Of a DNA stretch of 64,000 nucleotides, positions 24,885 through 31,943 are shown piece by piece (position 1 is the first letter of the stretch; each line of letters opens with the position of its first letter). The stretch lies in assembly GCF_002746455.1 (NCBI RefSeq), contig NZ_NWUW01000008.1, positions 149,781-213,780 on the forward strand, written 5' to 3'. The notes beneath the pieces are model-generated. The model was not told the origin of the DNA and did no database searches. It saw nothing but the letters and a program-made list of their open reading frames with translations. The position numbers were made by a program, and so were the translations under genes. Origin of the DNA: Bacillus fungorum. GTDB lineage: Bacteria; Bacillota; Bacilli; Bacillales; Bacillaceae_G.

Positions 24885-24972
24885 TACTTACCTCCCGCTC
24901 TACTTCTTGCTTTCTGTAAAAATCCTTAATTGCTTGTTCCCAATATGTGTAATTGCAACTTGTTACAGCCAT
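24850..24972 (-). CDS. Small phage-type protein (40 aa)
   Basis: ATG after AAAGGAGTTGAAGAGTA starts MAVTSCNYTYWEQAIKDFYR and the product ends RTRDAGAK. The start codon overlaps the stop of the preceding gene as TAATG, and the end overlaps the following gene, which suggests translational coupling. Family not recognised. Confidence 0.55.
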   Translation of the reverse strand: MAVTSCNYTYWEQAIKDFYRKQEVEREVSNEKRTRDAGAK

Positions 24973-25100
24973 TACTCTTCAACTCCTTTCAATAGCTTTC
25001 TTAGTTCCTCACATGACCCTTCATATAAATAACGACCATCAGGTAATTTAAATACATGTCTATCAATCAAACGTTCTATTAACCTGTCTTGCTCGCTCAT
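24972..25100 (-). CDS. Fbp-like small protein (Fur-regulated basic protein family motif)
   Basis: A 42-residue protein MSEQDRLIERLIDRHVFKLP, DGRYLYEGSCEELRKLLKGV. The LIxxLIxxxxxKLPDGRxLYExxxEEL pattern is that of the short FbpA/B-type family (PF13040), which also occurs in phages. Chromosomal members act in the iron-sparing response with small RNAs; in a phage operon the role is unknown. Coupled by TAATG with the next gene. Confidence 0.6.
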   Translation of the reverse strand: MSEQDRLIERLIDRHVFKLPDGRYLYEGSCEELRKLLKGVEE

Positions 25101-25109
25101 GTTGCCACC

Positions 25110-25451
25110 CTAGCTGATTTGTTTCTTTTTCGTACTTCCACGCTTATCCTTTGGCTTTGTTGCTGCTAAATATGGGTGCGTTCCTCTTTCTACCCTTTTA
25201 TAGAAGCAAATATCATTTATTCCGTTTTCTCTAGCTACTTCTATATATGCCGAATGTCCCTTAGGTTTCATGGCTGCATCACGTCTTGACATTCCCTCTC
25301 TAATTCTTCTGTAAAAAGTTGAAGCGTTTATTCCGTTTTGTCCAGCAATCATTAGCATTCGTGCATTGTTATCTTTCTTATTTTTCTTTTTAACCGGATC
25401 AGTTATAGCTCGTTCGATACTCCAATCATACGAATCCACCCTCTGATCCAC
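25110..25451 (-). CDS. Phage protein with repeated short HTH-like units, 5' end uncertain
   Basis: A 113-residue frame from GTG. Two units are clear: NGINASTFYRRIREGMSRRD and NGINDICFYKRVERGTHPYL, each followed by A-A-x-K-P-K. The frame is open further upstream and there reads CPTEEDYKKAEKNGISRKNV, a third unit of the same type, but no start codon with a ribosome site is visible before the stop. The repeated NGIxxxxFYxRVxxG units resemble DNA-binding repeats of B. cereus group phages. Probably 5'-truncated. Confidence 0.55.
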   Translation of the reverse strand: MDQRVDSYDWSIERAITDPVKKKNKKDNNARMLMIAGQNGINASTFYRRIREGMSRRDAAMKPKGHSAYIEVARENGINDICFYKRVERGTHPYLAATKPKDKRGSTKKKQIS

Positions 25452-25549
25452 GTTCTTTCTAGAAATCCCATTTTTCTCTGCCTTTTTATAATCCTCTTCT
25501 GTAGGACAATTGTTTTTTATTCGTTAATACTGTGATTACATAGTCGATA

Positions 25550-25642
25550 TCAAGCTTTAAAAGAAATGTCCGTTTCTTTATCGGACATTTCTTTTAAAGC
25601 TTTTACTGCATGTCTTACTTGAATCTGCAAAACATCTTTCAT
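25550..25642 (-). CDS. Possible 30-residue peptide whose 3' end is a long hairpin
   Basis: ATG at 25642 (weak AGGAATGCGGAA upstream) starts MKDVLQIQVRHAVKALKEMS and ends DKETDISFKA. The last half of the frame coincides with the 21-bp perfect inverted repeat at 25552-25602. The N-terminus looks like that of short phage peptides, so this may be a truncated gene. Confidence 0.4.
   Translation of the reverse strand: MKDVLQIQVRHAVKALKEMSDKETDISFKA
25552..25602. repeat. Perfect 21-bp inverted repeat
   Basis: AAGCTTTAAAAGAAATGTCC(G) pairs without mismatch with (C)GGACATTTCTTTTAAAGCTT around the 9-base loop TTTCTTTAT. It is longer than an ordinary terminator and flanked by AT-rich sequence. Confidence 0.8.
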
Positions 25643-25997
25643 TTCCGCATTCCTACTTCTTTACTTAGAAGAAACGACTATGTTAAAATATAGGTACAAA
25701 ATATTGCGTCGTTTCTTTAAAACAGTCGATTAGGGGTAATCGGCTATTTTTATTTTGTTTTGATGCTTTCGTGCATCGGAATATCCTGGAATCCATTTTA
25801 GGTAGGGGAATATCATTAAATAACCGAACATTCCGATAACAAAAAACTTGCCCTTGTTCATAATTTTGTAAAATCTTTATATGAAAATTTAATGAAATAT
25901 ATGTTAAAGTTATTACATTCCAAGAAGTCCTTTATTTTTAGAATCGACAATTCTTCAATACCCTTAGTCTTGCCCTGCAACCCCTGCAGGGCTTTTA
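25643..25997. other. Intergenic stretch, about 355 bases
   Basis: It contains inverted AAGAAACGAC / GTCGTTTCTT (25669-25716), a hairpin AGTCGATTA / TAATCGGCT with T run near 25725-25750, and the GC-rich terminator GCCCTGCA / TGCAGGGC at 25972-25996. The terminator and the AT-rich sequence before it, both on the plus strand, could belong to a small RNA, but no clear promoter is visible. Confidence 0.4.
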
Positions 25998-25999
25998 TC
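25972..25999 (+). terminator. GC-rich terminator hairpin
   Basis: GCCCTGCA / TGCAGGGC with a 5-base loop followed by TTTTATC on the plus strand; the plus-strand transcript it would end is not identified. Confidence 0.6.
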
Positions 26000-26138
26000 A
26001 TTTAGCTAGAGTTATAAACTCCTTATGCATTTCCTCAACCTTATCTGCGCTGTTATGTATCCCTCTAGCTCTTAAATCTCGTATCACTTTGATAATGTTT
26101 GCTTTCTCTTCTTTGTTCCGCTGCTGTCTATCCATCAT
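25998..26138 (-). CDS. Small phage-type protein (46 aa)
   Basis: ATG ATG after AAGGATGAAAA starts MMDRQQRNKEEKANIIKVIR, continuing DLRARGIHNSADKVEEMHKE. It is a charged helical peptide with no known motif. It overlaps the end of the broken membrane-protein gene at 26135 by four bases (ATGA), so translational coupling is likely. Confidence 0.55.
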   Translation of the reverse strand: MMDRQQRNKEEKANIIKVIRDLRARGIHNSADKVEEMHKEFITLAK

Positions 26139-26248
26139 TTTTCATCCTTCATAAACCTTTTGTCTATCCGATCCATCAAATAAATGAATCCTGCAATCCC
26201 GATAACTACCACCTATACCATGAAATGTGAGAATGAACTTTCTTCCAT
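26135..26248 (-). pseudogene. Small membrane protein with in-frame TAG
   Basis: ATG at 26248 starts MEESSFSHFMV, then TAG. The same frame continues VVVIGIAGFIYLMDRIDKRF, MKDEK and TGA. The hydrophobic stretch immediately after the stop shows that this was a 37-residue single-helix protein of the prophage early operon, now broken by a nonsense codon. Start context is AGGCGGTGTAAACA. Confidence 0.6.
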
Positions 26249-26251
26249 TGT

Positions 26252-26881
26252 TTACACCGCCTTCTGTTCTTGTTCTTTCTTCAGTCGGTCTATGATGTAG
26301 GCTTGTCCTTTTGGTGTTACATATGTTGTTGTCCATGTGAACGGTTCACCGCTAGGTTTCTGTTTAACACCTTGAGCGATTTCAAAATATCCTTTTTCAA
26401 CTGCTGCCTGAGTTGGTTTGGTGGATCGCTTGAATATTAAGTTCCATTCTCTAATTTTTGCGAATAACTGAAGTTGCCCGATTTTGACATTGTGTTTTGC
26501 TGCTAACTTAGCGACTTCGCTCACCTTTAGTGATTTATCCGAATGCATACACGCTTCTGCGAATGTTACTAGTGGTTGCTGCTGTACGATTTGTTGTTGT
26601 GCCGCTGCAAGCTTTTCTTTCTCTTCTTTTAATTTAGTGAGAAGACCGATTGCGAAGTCTGGATTTGTAACCGCTTGTTCCAGAATTTTACCTGTCATGT
26701 ATGCTCCCTGTTTTCTAATAGAAGGAAGCACTTCAATCGCTAACCAATCTTGAAAAGCTTCTGCTACTTCGTTACTTGCTTTGAAGGCTAACTTGTACAC
26801 TAAAGGTTCTGGAATTAAATCTCCTTTCGCCACTTGTGACGAATTCTTAGGAAGGTAAGAATTAACTCTGTTCCATCTCAC
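26252..26881 (-). pseudogene. 5'-truncated phage antirepressor (BRO-N part plus KilAC)
   Basis: The frame is open upstream of its GTG and reads KSTQRNYVRWNRVNSYLPKN, SSQVAKGDLIPEPLVYKLAF and ASNEVAEAFQDWLAIEVLPS, the C-terminal part of a BRO-N domain; the N-terminal 50-60 residues are missing. Residues about 75-205 hold a coiled linker and the KilAC/ANT domain (VTFAEACMHSDKSLKVSEVA, then WTTTYVTPKGQAYIIDRL). Intact relatives bind DNA and relieve repression. It heads the decayed minus-strand module. Confidence 0.7.
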
Positions 26882-26977
26882 ATAATTCCTTTGTGTACTT
26901 TTGAGAAAATTTAGAATAAAATAAAAACATAGTCACCTACCTATTATTCACTAATGGAAAGGAAAGGGGGTAGCGAA

Positions 26978-27253
26978 ATGCACTTGAAGTATGGGAAGCA
27001 CATTAATATATTATCTATTATTCTGACTTTGTTCTCTTTTTTCGCAATTGTAATTTTCTCTACCTGGTTGAGTAAATATTCAATTCCCAACATTTCTAAT
27101 ATGCTTAAGGTAACAATGTTGAGTGCATTTATTCTTGGAATTATAGGGTTTAGACAAGAGAAAAGCGCACTAGCGATTATAATTATGGGAATATGTGCCT
27201 TTTCTCTAGTCGTTCTATATATTTATGCGGTTATAAGTTTTCTTGAGCATTGA
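26978..27253 (+). CDS. Three-helix membrane protein
   Basis: A 91-residue protein from an ATG preceded by AAGGGGGTAGCGAA; an earlier in-frame ATG (26954) precedes that site. Helices at about 9-31, 43-59 and 64-86, with RQEKSA between the last two. The layout is that of small DUF-type membrane proteins of the B. cereus group; function unknown. A strong terminator follows. Confidence 0.65.
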   Translation: MHLKYGKHINILSIILTLFSFFAIVIFSTWLSKYSIPNISNMLKVTMLSAFILGIIGFRQEKSALAIIIMGICAFSLVVLYIYAVISFLEH

Positions 27254-27262
27254 ACACCATGG

Positions 27263-27296
27263 AAAAGAAACGAACATTTTTGTTCGTTTCTTTTTT
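27263..27296 (+). terminator. Terminator of the three-helix membrane protein gene
   Basis: Stem AAAAGAAACGAAC / GTTCGTTTCTTTT with a 6-base loop and T run. Confidence 0.85.
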
Positions 27297-27401
27297 GGGG
27301 GATGATTATTATAAAATAGCCTCTTCTAATGATTGAGTGCTGAATCCTAAAACCGCACCAGGATAGGAATGTATAAAAAAATGCATAGATCCATAGAACA
27401 A

Positions 27402-27441
27402 AAAAGACGATTCCCTTGTGAGAGTAGGGATTCGTCTTTTT
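27402..27441. terminator. Terminator hairpin of unknown transcript
   Basis: AAAAGACGATTCCCT and AGGGATTCGTCTTTT pair with one mismatch around a 9-10 base loop; A/T runs on both sides. Confidence 0.6.
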
Positions 27442-27616
27442 CTTCGCTACCGATAATGGGACGTTATGTTAACAAAATATGTATACAATATACATGAATT
27501 TTACAATATACAATAAGTTCTTCTCTACTCTTCTTTAAAAATTCACTATTTATTTTAAAGACTCTATTTGCTTCGTAACACGTTTTTAAGTCTAGACACT
27601 TTAGATTAACTATATA

Positions 27617-27690
27617 ACAACAAAAAAGCCCTTCAATTATAATTGTAGATTAGACACATTAATTTATAGTACAAATGGCTTTTTTGTTGT
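27617..27690. repeat. Inverted repeat, 14-bp perfect arms
   Basis: ACAACAAAAAAGCC (27617-27630) and GGCTTTTTTGTTGT (27677-27690) enclose 46 AT-rich bases containing the smaller palindrome CAATTATAATTG. Could be a terminator with a long loop or a small non-coding repeat. Confidence 0.6.
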
Positions 27691-27770
27691 ACTTTATAAT
27701 TGTATATTTAAACATATTTGCCCAGAATAATATGGGTGAACCCTTATATTTTAAATTTTACCTTTGAAAC

Positions 27771-28085
27771 TTAGAGAGGTGTAATACTAACCAAATCTAA
27801 TACATTTTCTAATTTAAATTGTAAAAGCATTTCTTGCTTAACAACTGTTTGTAGTGTTTGTTTTACACTATTATTTACTGTTAACAAATTTGACAATGTC
27901 ACTGGTGGAGGAGTAACACCCGTATCTAGTGTTCCTAATATAAATTGAGTTTTTTCTGCTTCACTATTAATAATATGCGCTAATGCTAATTCTTCCATCG
28001 CAATAGAAGCTACAATCAAAGAAATAGATTGTCCTGGGGTAATTGAAATAGTTGGAGTAATATTAGGGATATTCGCTTGAGACAT
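27771..28085 (-). CDS. B. cereus group small protein, SQANIPNITPT family (copy 2)
   Basis: A 104-residue protein from the ATG 6 bases after AAAGGAAG. It opens MSQANIPNITPTISITPGQS and is nearly identical in design to the product at 16092 (LIVASIAMEELALAHIINSE, KTQFILGTLDTGVTPPPVTL, then a helical C-terminus ending VLDLVSITPL). It lacks the polar tail of copy 1. The upstream 80 bases are also similar in both copies (GGACAGG box and GAAAAAATA at the same distance), so the duplication includes the promoter region. Suspected spore-surface role only. Confidence 0.75.
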   Translation of the reverse strand: MSQANIPNITPTISITPGQSISLIVASIAMEELALAHIINSEAEKTQFILGTLDTGVTPPPVTLSNLLTVNNSVKQTLQTVVKQEMLLQFKLENVLDLVSITPL

Positions 28086-28498
28086 ATTCATCTTCCTTTC
28101 TTTTTTCAAAATCTATACATCATACGAGCTTGTAAAGAATTTTGAGCCTGTCCGAAAAGCCTGTATTTTTTCAAAATCAAAAAAACACCCCCACCCCCTC
28201 ATTTCTTGAGAGGGATGGGGGTGTTTTGAAATGAGTCAATTCCTTGGGATACGGCCAGCATTTTTGAAAAAACAACGTTAAGCAAAAACATACAATAAGC
28301 CGCCTATATGGGCCGTACGGGCAGCTTATTTACATAATTATCGATTATAATCAGTTAAAAATTTATTTTATTAATTGACTAAGTAATATTTTAAAAGAAA
28401 ATATAGCTATAATAGAAAGAAGATTCGGTGTATTTTGTTGATACGCTGAATAGGTACATTATTTTATGTTAAAAATTTAGCTTAAGGTGGGATTGCAT
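28086..28498. other. Intergenic stretch, about 410 bases, with large hairpins
   Basis: No ORF found. It holds the C/G-rich hairpin at 28182-28227 and, at about 28300-28331, AATAAGCCGCC / GGGCAGCTTATT, a second hairpin. The two hairpins with GGGATACGGCCAGC between them have the look of a dispersed B. cereus group intergenic repeat, which I cannot verify here. Confidence 0.4.
28182..28227 (-). terminator. Large C-rich hairpin
   Basis: AAAACACCCCCACCCCCTC pairs with GAGAGGGATGGGGGTGTTTT with few mismatches; the T run is on the minus strand. No gene directly upstream on that strand was found. Confidence 0.55.
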
Positions 28499-29332
28499 GT
28501 GAATGGAGATAAAAGACTGAAAAAACCGGTGGTAAGTTTTATATTATTAACTAACATTATTTTTTGGCCACTTTTTCTTCTTGTAGGAGTTACAAAGTTA
28601 TTAGATTTTCCAACGTGGATTTTTGATGTGATGCGTTGTATATCAGCTTGGTCTTCCACTTTTGCTTTTGTGTTGTTATTTAAAAAACTTTATCCTGGAC
28701 AGAGTTTTATTCGATTCGTAAAAGATAGATTTAAAAATAAACTTAGTTTTTCTATAGTTCTTACTGTAAGTATGATTCAAATAATTATATTTTTGACGAT
28801 CTTGTTTCTCGTGTCGATTAACAGTGAAGCAAACTCGATTTTTAATAGAACTACATGGGGCGTGTTAATTTATTATTTTGTTAAAACTATTGTATCCGGA
28901 CCACTAGGAGAAGAATTAGGGTGGAGGGGTTTTGCATTAATGGAACTTCAGAAAAAATACTCGCCATTAAAATCTTCAATCATTATTGGTTTTTGGTGGG
29001 GAATGTGGCATCTACCTATATGGTTTACTAACGGTTTTACAGGCAGTAATTTAATCAAATATATTTTATTTTTTATGATTGCAATTATATCTACTACAGT
29101 TATCATGACAGCATTTTATAATTTAAATCGAAATTTAATTATTCCAATCATCATCCACTTTTTCTTTAATTTATTTATTGGCATAATAAATGGACAATTA
29201 ATGGAATTAATTATGTATAATGCGATTTTTTATTTAATAGTTGCGATTTTACTTATAGTTATAAATCCAAAGAAAGTATTATATGGGAATAAAATTAAAA
29301 AAATTATTAATAGAGAACATGATTCGATTTAA
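28499..29332 (+). CDS. CPBP-family intramembrane metalloprotease (CAAX/Abi-like)
   Basis: A 277-residue protein from a GTG 7 bases after AAGGTGGG (GTG at 28487 overlaps the ribosome site). About eight helices. The CPBP motifs are present in order: EELGWRGFALMEL (EExxxR), WWGMWHLPIWF (the FxxxH type) and IIHFFFNLFIG (HxxxN/D). The family includes CAAX prenyl endopeptidases and bacterial proteins involved in bacteriocin self-immunity or membrane-protein cleavage. No bacteriocin gene is adjacent. Confidence 0.87.
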   Translation: MNGDKRLKKPVVSFILLTNIIFWPLFLLVGVTKLLDFPTWIFDVMRCISAWSSTFAFVLLFKKLYPGQSFIRFVKDRFKNKLSFSIVLTVSMIQIIIFLTILFLVSINSEANSIFNRTTWGVLIYYFVKTIVSGPLGEELGWRGFALMELQKKYSPLKSSIIIGFWWGMWHLPIWFTNGFTGSNLIKYILFFMIAIISTTVIMTAFYNLNRNLIIPIIIHFFFNLFIGIINGQLMELIMYNAIFYLIVAILLIVINPKKVLYGNKIKKIINREHDSI

Positions 29333-29445
29333 TAATAGTTTTTACAGTTTTTTATGTTTGTTCTATACAAAATTAGGAGACATAGTGTCTCATTATCAAT
29401 AGTCAACGATGCATAAAATTTCCGTTATGGGAGTAGTTGTATTTT

Positions 29446-29560
29446 CTTAGCTTGATGGTGATGTGGTTGCTCCACAAAACGATAAAATAAGATTTTTGTT
29501 GCGAGTTAACACAAATTTCGTTCTAGAGTGCTATAAAACTTCAACTTGATGGCAGCGTGG
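29446..29560. repeat. Two solo IS-end-like motifs
   Basis: CTTAGCTTGATGGTGATG (29446-29463) and TTCAACTTGATGGCAGCGTG (29540-29559) resemble the reverse complement of the IS end at 62894-62914 (CCCATCGCTATCAAGCTAAG). They lie in the same orientation about 95 bases apart, without a transposase. Probably relics of IS4-family insertions. Confidence 0.4.
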
Positions 29561-29581
29561 TGTGCACCATTTTCAAATAAA

Positions 29582-29607
29582 AAACCCGCGAATTATTCAC
29601 GGGTTTC
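29582..29607 (-). terminator. Terminator of the degV-type gene
   Basis: Stem AAACCCGTGAA / TCGCGGGTTT on the minus strand with a 4-base loop and T run. Confidence 0.75.
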
Positions 29608-29611
29608 CTTC

Positions 29612-30418
29612 TTAATAACTAATTGCTATTGTTCCTTCACCTGCGTGAACCGCAAATGAAATTGGTAATGGATATAGTTTGAAATCCATTTCAGGGAATG
29701 CTTGTCTAATATTTGCAATCCATTCTTCGGCTCCATCTTTATCGTTAGCATGGAACATATGAAGTACTTTTGGTAATTCTTTTTCAAGCTCATTTTTAAT
29801 GTATTCTCGACATTTTTGGATTTTGCGAACTTTCTTTTCAAGTAAAAGTTCTCCACCTTTTACTTCTAAGATTAAGTTAACACTCAATAAACTTCCAAGT
29901 AAAAATTGAACACCTTTTACACGACCACTTGCATATAGACCTTTTAAACTCTTTGGAAATACATGAAAAGGTCTTCTTTTTTCATCTACTAATGTTTTGT
30001 GTATATCTTGTAAAGTCATACCATCATTGTATAACGATTTCGCTTTTCTAATTAATTCATCCATTGGATAGCTTGTTGTTTCACTATCTAATACCGTTAA
30101 TGGGAAACCTGCCATTTCTGCAGCTAATTTCATGTTTTGATAGGTTCCACTTACTTTTCCGCTAATAGCAACTGCAAATCCCTCTTCATATTCTTCTTTG
30201 CACTTCGAAAATAACTCTACCATTTCCCCTATGTTAGGCTGTGATGTAGTGACAGTTTTACCTTCGTTCAAAGCATTATAAACGCGCTCACGCACACCTT
30301 CTTCACAATCTTTGTACGACACACCATCAATAATAACTTCAATTGGGATAACAAAGTTATCTCCTTCTGTTGTAAAACTCGCAGTTGTACTATCAGTAAT
30401 CCAAGCAACACGCTTCAT
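29612..30418 (-). CDS. DegV-family fatty-acid-binding protein
   Basis: A 268-residue protein with the DegV features: N-terminal WITDSTTASF, a segment with TSQPNIGEMVELFSK, FAVAISGKVSGTYQNMKLAA (the ligand-contacting SGT) and VLDSETTSYPMDELI, ending VHAGEGTIAISY. Bacterial DegV/FakB proteins bind a fatty acid and present it to the FakA kinase for incorporation into phospholipid. The ribosome site is AAGGGAGGAACAAC. No fakA gene is adjacent. Confidence 0.87.
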   Translation of the reverse strand: MKRVAWITDSTTASFTTEGDNFVIPIEVIIDGVSYKDCEEGVRERVYNALNEGKTVTTSQPNIGEMVELFSKCKEEYEEGFAVAISGKVSGTYQNMKLAAEMAGFPLTVLDSETTSYPMDELIRKAKSLYNDGMTLQDIHKTLVDEKRRPFHVFPKSLKGLYASGRVKGVQFLLGSLLSVNLILEVKGGELLLEKKVRKIQKCREYIKNELEKELPKVLHMFHANDKDGAEEWIANIRQAFPEMDFKLYPLPISFAVHAGEGTIAISY

Positions 30419-30572
30419 GTTGTTCCTCCCTTAATTCAATTCCTCTTTTCTAATTTTTCTATATATTTATGTTATGAAAAGAGAATATCCCTGTAATAGT
30501 AACAGGACTTTATTGATTTGGCTATAGTAGATAGATTATAAATGTGAATATTTCTTGTATTTTTCACAAATT

Positions 30573-30609
30573 AAAAAGAAAATCAAGGAATTTGCTCGAT
30601 TTTCTTTTT
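30573..30609 (-). terminator. Terminator of the DUF3189 gene
   Basis: AAAAAGAAAATC / GATTTTCTTTTT with a 13-base loop, directly after the stop codon. Confidence 0.8.
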
Positions 30610-30617
30610 ATCATACA

Positions 30618-31124
30618 TTATTTAAAGGTTTCATTATCTAAAATCACAACATAATCATTCGTCAATCGCCCGGCTTCTTTCGTATAACTAACAAGTCTTT
30701 GTACGTTATCGCAGCAAAGTTTTGCTCCCCAAATAAGTAACGGTACACCGATAAAGTCAATATGAAATCTTCTAGAAAACAATCCACCAAAAGTCATTGG
30801 TAAAGGCACTGTTGGTGATGTATTAGAAAAAATAATCTTTTCATGGCTTTGATAATGTTTTTGCAGAATCTCTCCTAAATGCTTCATCGCAGGTACAACG
30901 ACTTTTGATGCGCCGCATCCAATCGTATAAACTGGGTTACCATTTTCATCTATTCCATGAAAAATAATTTTCCCCATATCTTCTGTTTTCAATTTATTAA
31001 AGTAATCTACATTTAATATTTCTTCTTTCGTTAACTTACGATCCGTTGGTAATTTATTCAAATGATAAGCTGCAGCGAGTGAAGTTGAATGTGTTCCGCC
31101 GAAATCTGTGTAAATGAATATCAT
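30618..31124 (-). CDS. DUF3189 family protein
   Basis: A 168-residue protein starting MIFIYTDFGGTHSTSLAAAY, the conserved strand and loop of DUF3189 (YxCxGGTHSS-like in relatives), then IGCGASKVVVPAMKHLGEIL and IDFIGVPLLIWGAKLCCDNV. The glycine-rich start suggests a nucleotide-binding-like fold. In other bacilli such proteins are linked to sporulation, but nothing in this locus shows a role. Confidence 0.8.
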   Translation of the reverse strand: MIFIYTDFGGTHSTSLAAAYHLNKLPTDRKLTKEEILNVDYFNKLKTEDMGKIIFHGIDENGNPVYTIGCGASKVVVPAMKHLGEILQKHYQSHEKIIFSNTSPTVPLPMTFGGLFSRRFHIDFIGVPLLIWGAKLCCDNVQRLVSYTKEAGRLTNDYVVILDNETFK

Positions 31125-31203
31125 ATTATCATCCCTTGTTATAAAAGTTCAATGTTATTTAGTATTACCGTTCACAGCATTGATAAACAAGGGATGAATT
31201 TAT

Positions 31204-31659
31204 TTACACTTTTTGTGTTAGTTCATTATATTTTTTCCAAATGTAATATCGTCTACTTATTACTGTACCTAATGTGATACATAAAAAGGCATTCGTTACA
31301 AGCATTAATGTGTAATGAGTACTGCCAGAAAACATACTTTGCTTAATTAAAATTTTCGCACCTAAAATAACAAGAAGAATCATCGTGCTTAACCAATTTC
31401 CTTTTCGTAATACATGACCCGTTTCATTATCTATTCGAAATGTTAATGCTTTTCCTCTAATAACTCCAAGAACCAATCCAATCCCGAACATTGCAACAAA
31501 TAGTAGTAATTGTAATATAGTTAGTTGTCCCATATGAATAATGGACTGGATTGTTACAAAGCACAACAAAGCCGGAACGAGCCAAATGCGATTAACTTTC
31601 ACTTTACGTTCCTTACTTTGCATTAATACGATAATAAGCATAACAAGTAAAATATCCAT
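31204..31659 (-). CDS. CcdC-like (DUF1453) membrane protein
   Basis: A 151-residue protein with four membrane helices (about 2-14, 26-44, 47-65, 93-112, 118-134). VIRGKALTFRIDNETGHVLRKGNW between helices 3 and 4 is the conserved loop of the CcdC/DUF1453 family, named from the cytochrome c biogenesis locus of B. subtilis where it is dispensable. Ribosome site AGGAGGACACTAA. It is isolated from other cytochrome genes here. Confidence 0.78.
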   Translation of the reverse strand: MDILLVMLIIVLMQSKERKVKVNRIWLVPALLCFVTIQSIIHMGQLTILQLLLFVAMFGIGLVLGVIRGKALTFRIDNETGHVLRKGNWLSTMILLVILGAKILIKQSMFSGSTHYTLMLVTNAFLCITLGTVISRRYYIWKKYNELTQKV

Positions 31660-31802
31660 TTAGTGTCCTCCTATATACTTGTTTACCTTTAAAAATTATA
31701 TTCACCTCTTTTTATTCCATACTTGAAATGCGATAGCTACTTCAAATTATAAAATATGGAATTTGATTCCCCATCAGTCTGTAGCATTATTTTTAAAAAT
31801 AA

Positions 31803-31831
31803 AAAGACGTACTTTTTACTTGTACGTCTTT
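31803..31831 (-). terminator. Terminator hairpin
   Basis: AAAGACGTAC / GTACGTCTTT with a 9-base loop and T run on the minus strand; a second stop for transcripts from the penicillin-binding protein gene. Confidence 0.65.
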
Positions 31832-31870
31832 AGTACCGTTAAATTCTTTTATTTATTATTTTTTCTAAAA

Positions 31871-31888
31871 ATTACGGTGCGTGAAATT
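31871..31888. repeat. 18-bp direct repeat, left copy
   Basis: ATTACGGTGCGTGAAATT, identical to the sequence at 34237-34254; the pair flanks the penicillin-binding protein gene. Confidence 0.8.
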
Positions 31889-31905
31889 ACTAAAATCTAT
31901 AAAAA

Positions 31906-31930
31906 AAGAGCCTATTGTATATAGACCCTT
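31906..31930 (-). terminator. Terminator of the penicillin-binding protein gene
   Basis: AGGGTCTAT / ATAGGCTCT (with G-U pairs) and a run of seven T on the minus strand. Confidence 0.65.
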
Positions 31931-31943
31931 CACATTGCTCGAA

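Larger units (their letters stand above)
27254..27770. other. Intergenic stretch, about 517 bases
   Basis: No ORF with a ribosome site was found. It holds two terminators (27263-27296 and 27402-27441) and a 14-bp perfect inverted repeat with a 46-base centre (27617-27690). The segment 27300-27400 between the two terminators could encode a short RNA; no clear promoter was recognised. Confidence 0.45.

Noticed and set aside
24472..25032. Plus-strand 186-codon ORF
   Set aside because: It runs antisense through dUTPase and three small overlapping genes with ribosome sites; Ser/Phe/Leu-rich composition is typical of an antisense shadow.
26142..26336. 64-codon minus-strand ORF starting MDNNICNTKRTSLHHRP
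   Set aside because: Overlaps the end of the antirepressor frame and the broken membrane gene; no ribosome site, and the other frame gives a coherent membrane peptide on both sides of the TAG.
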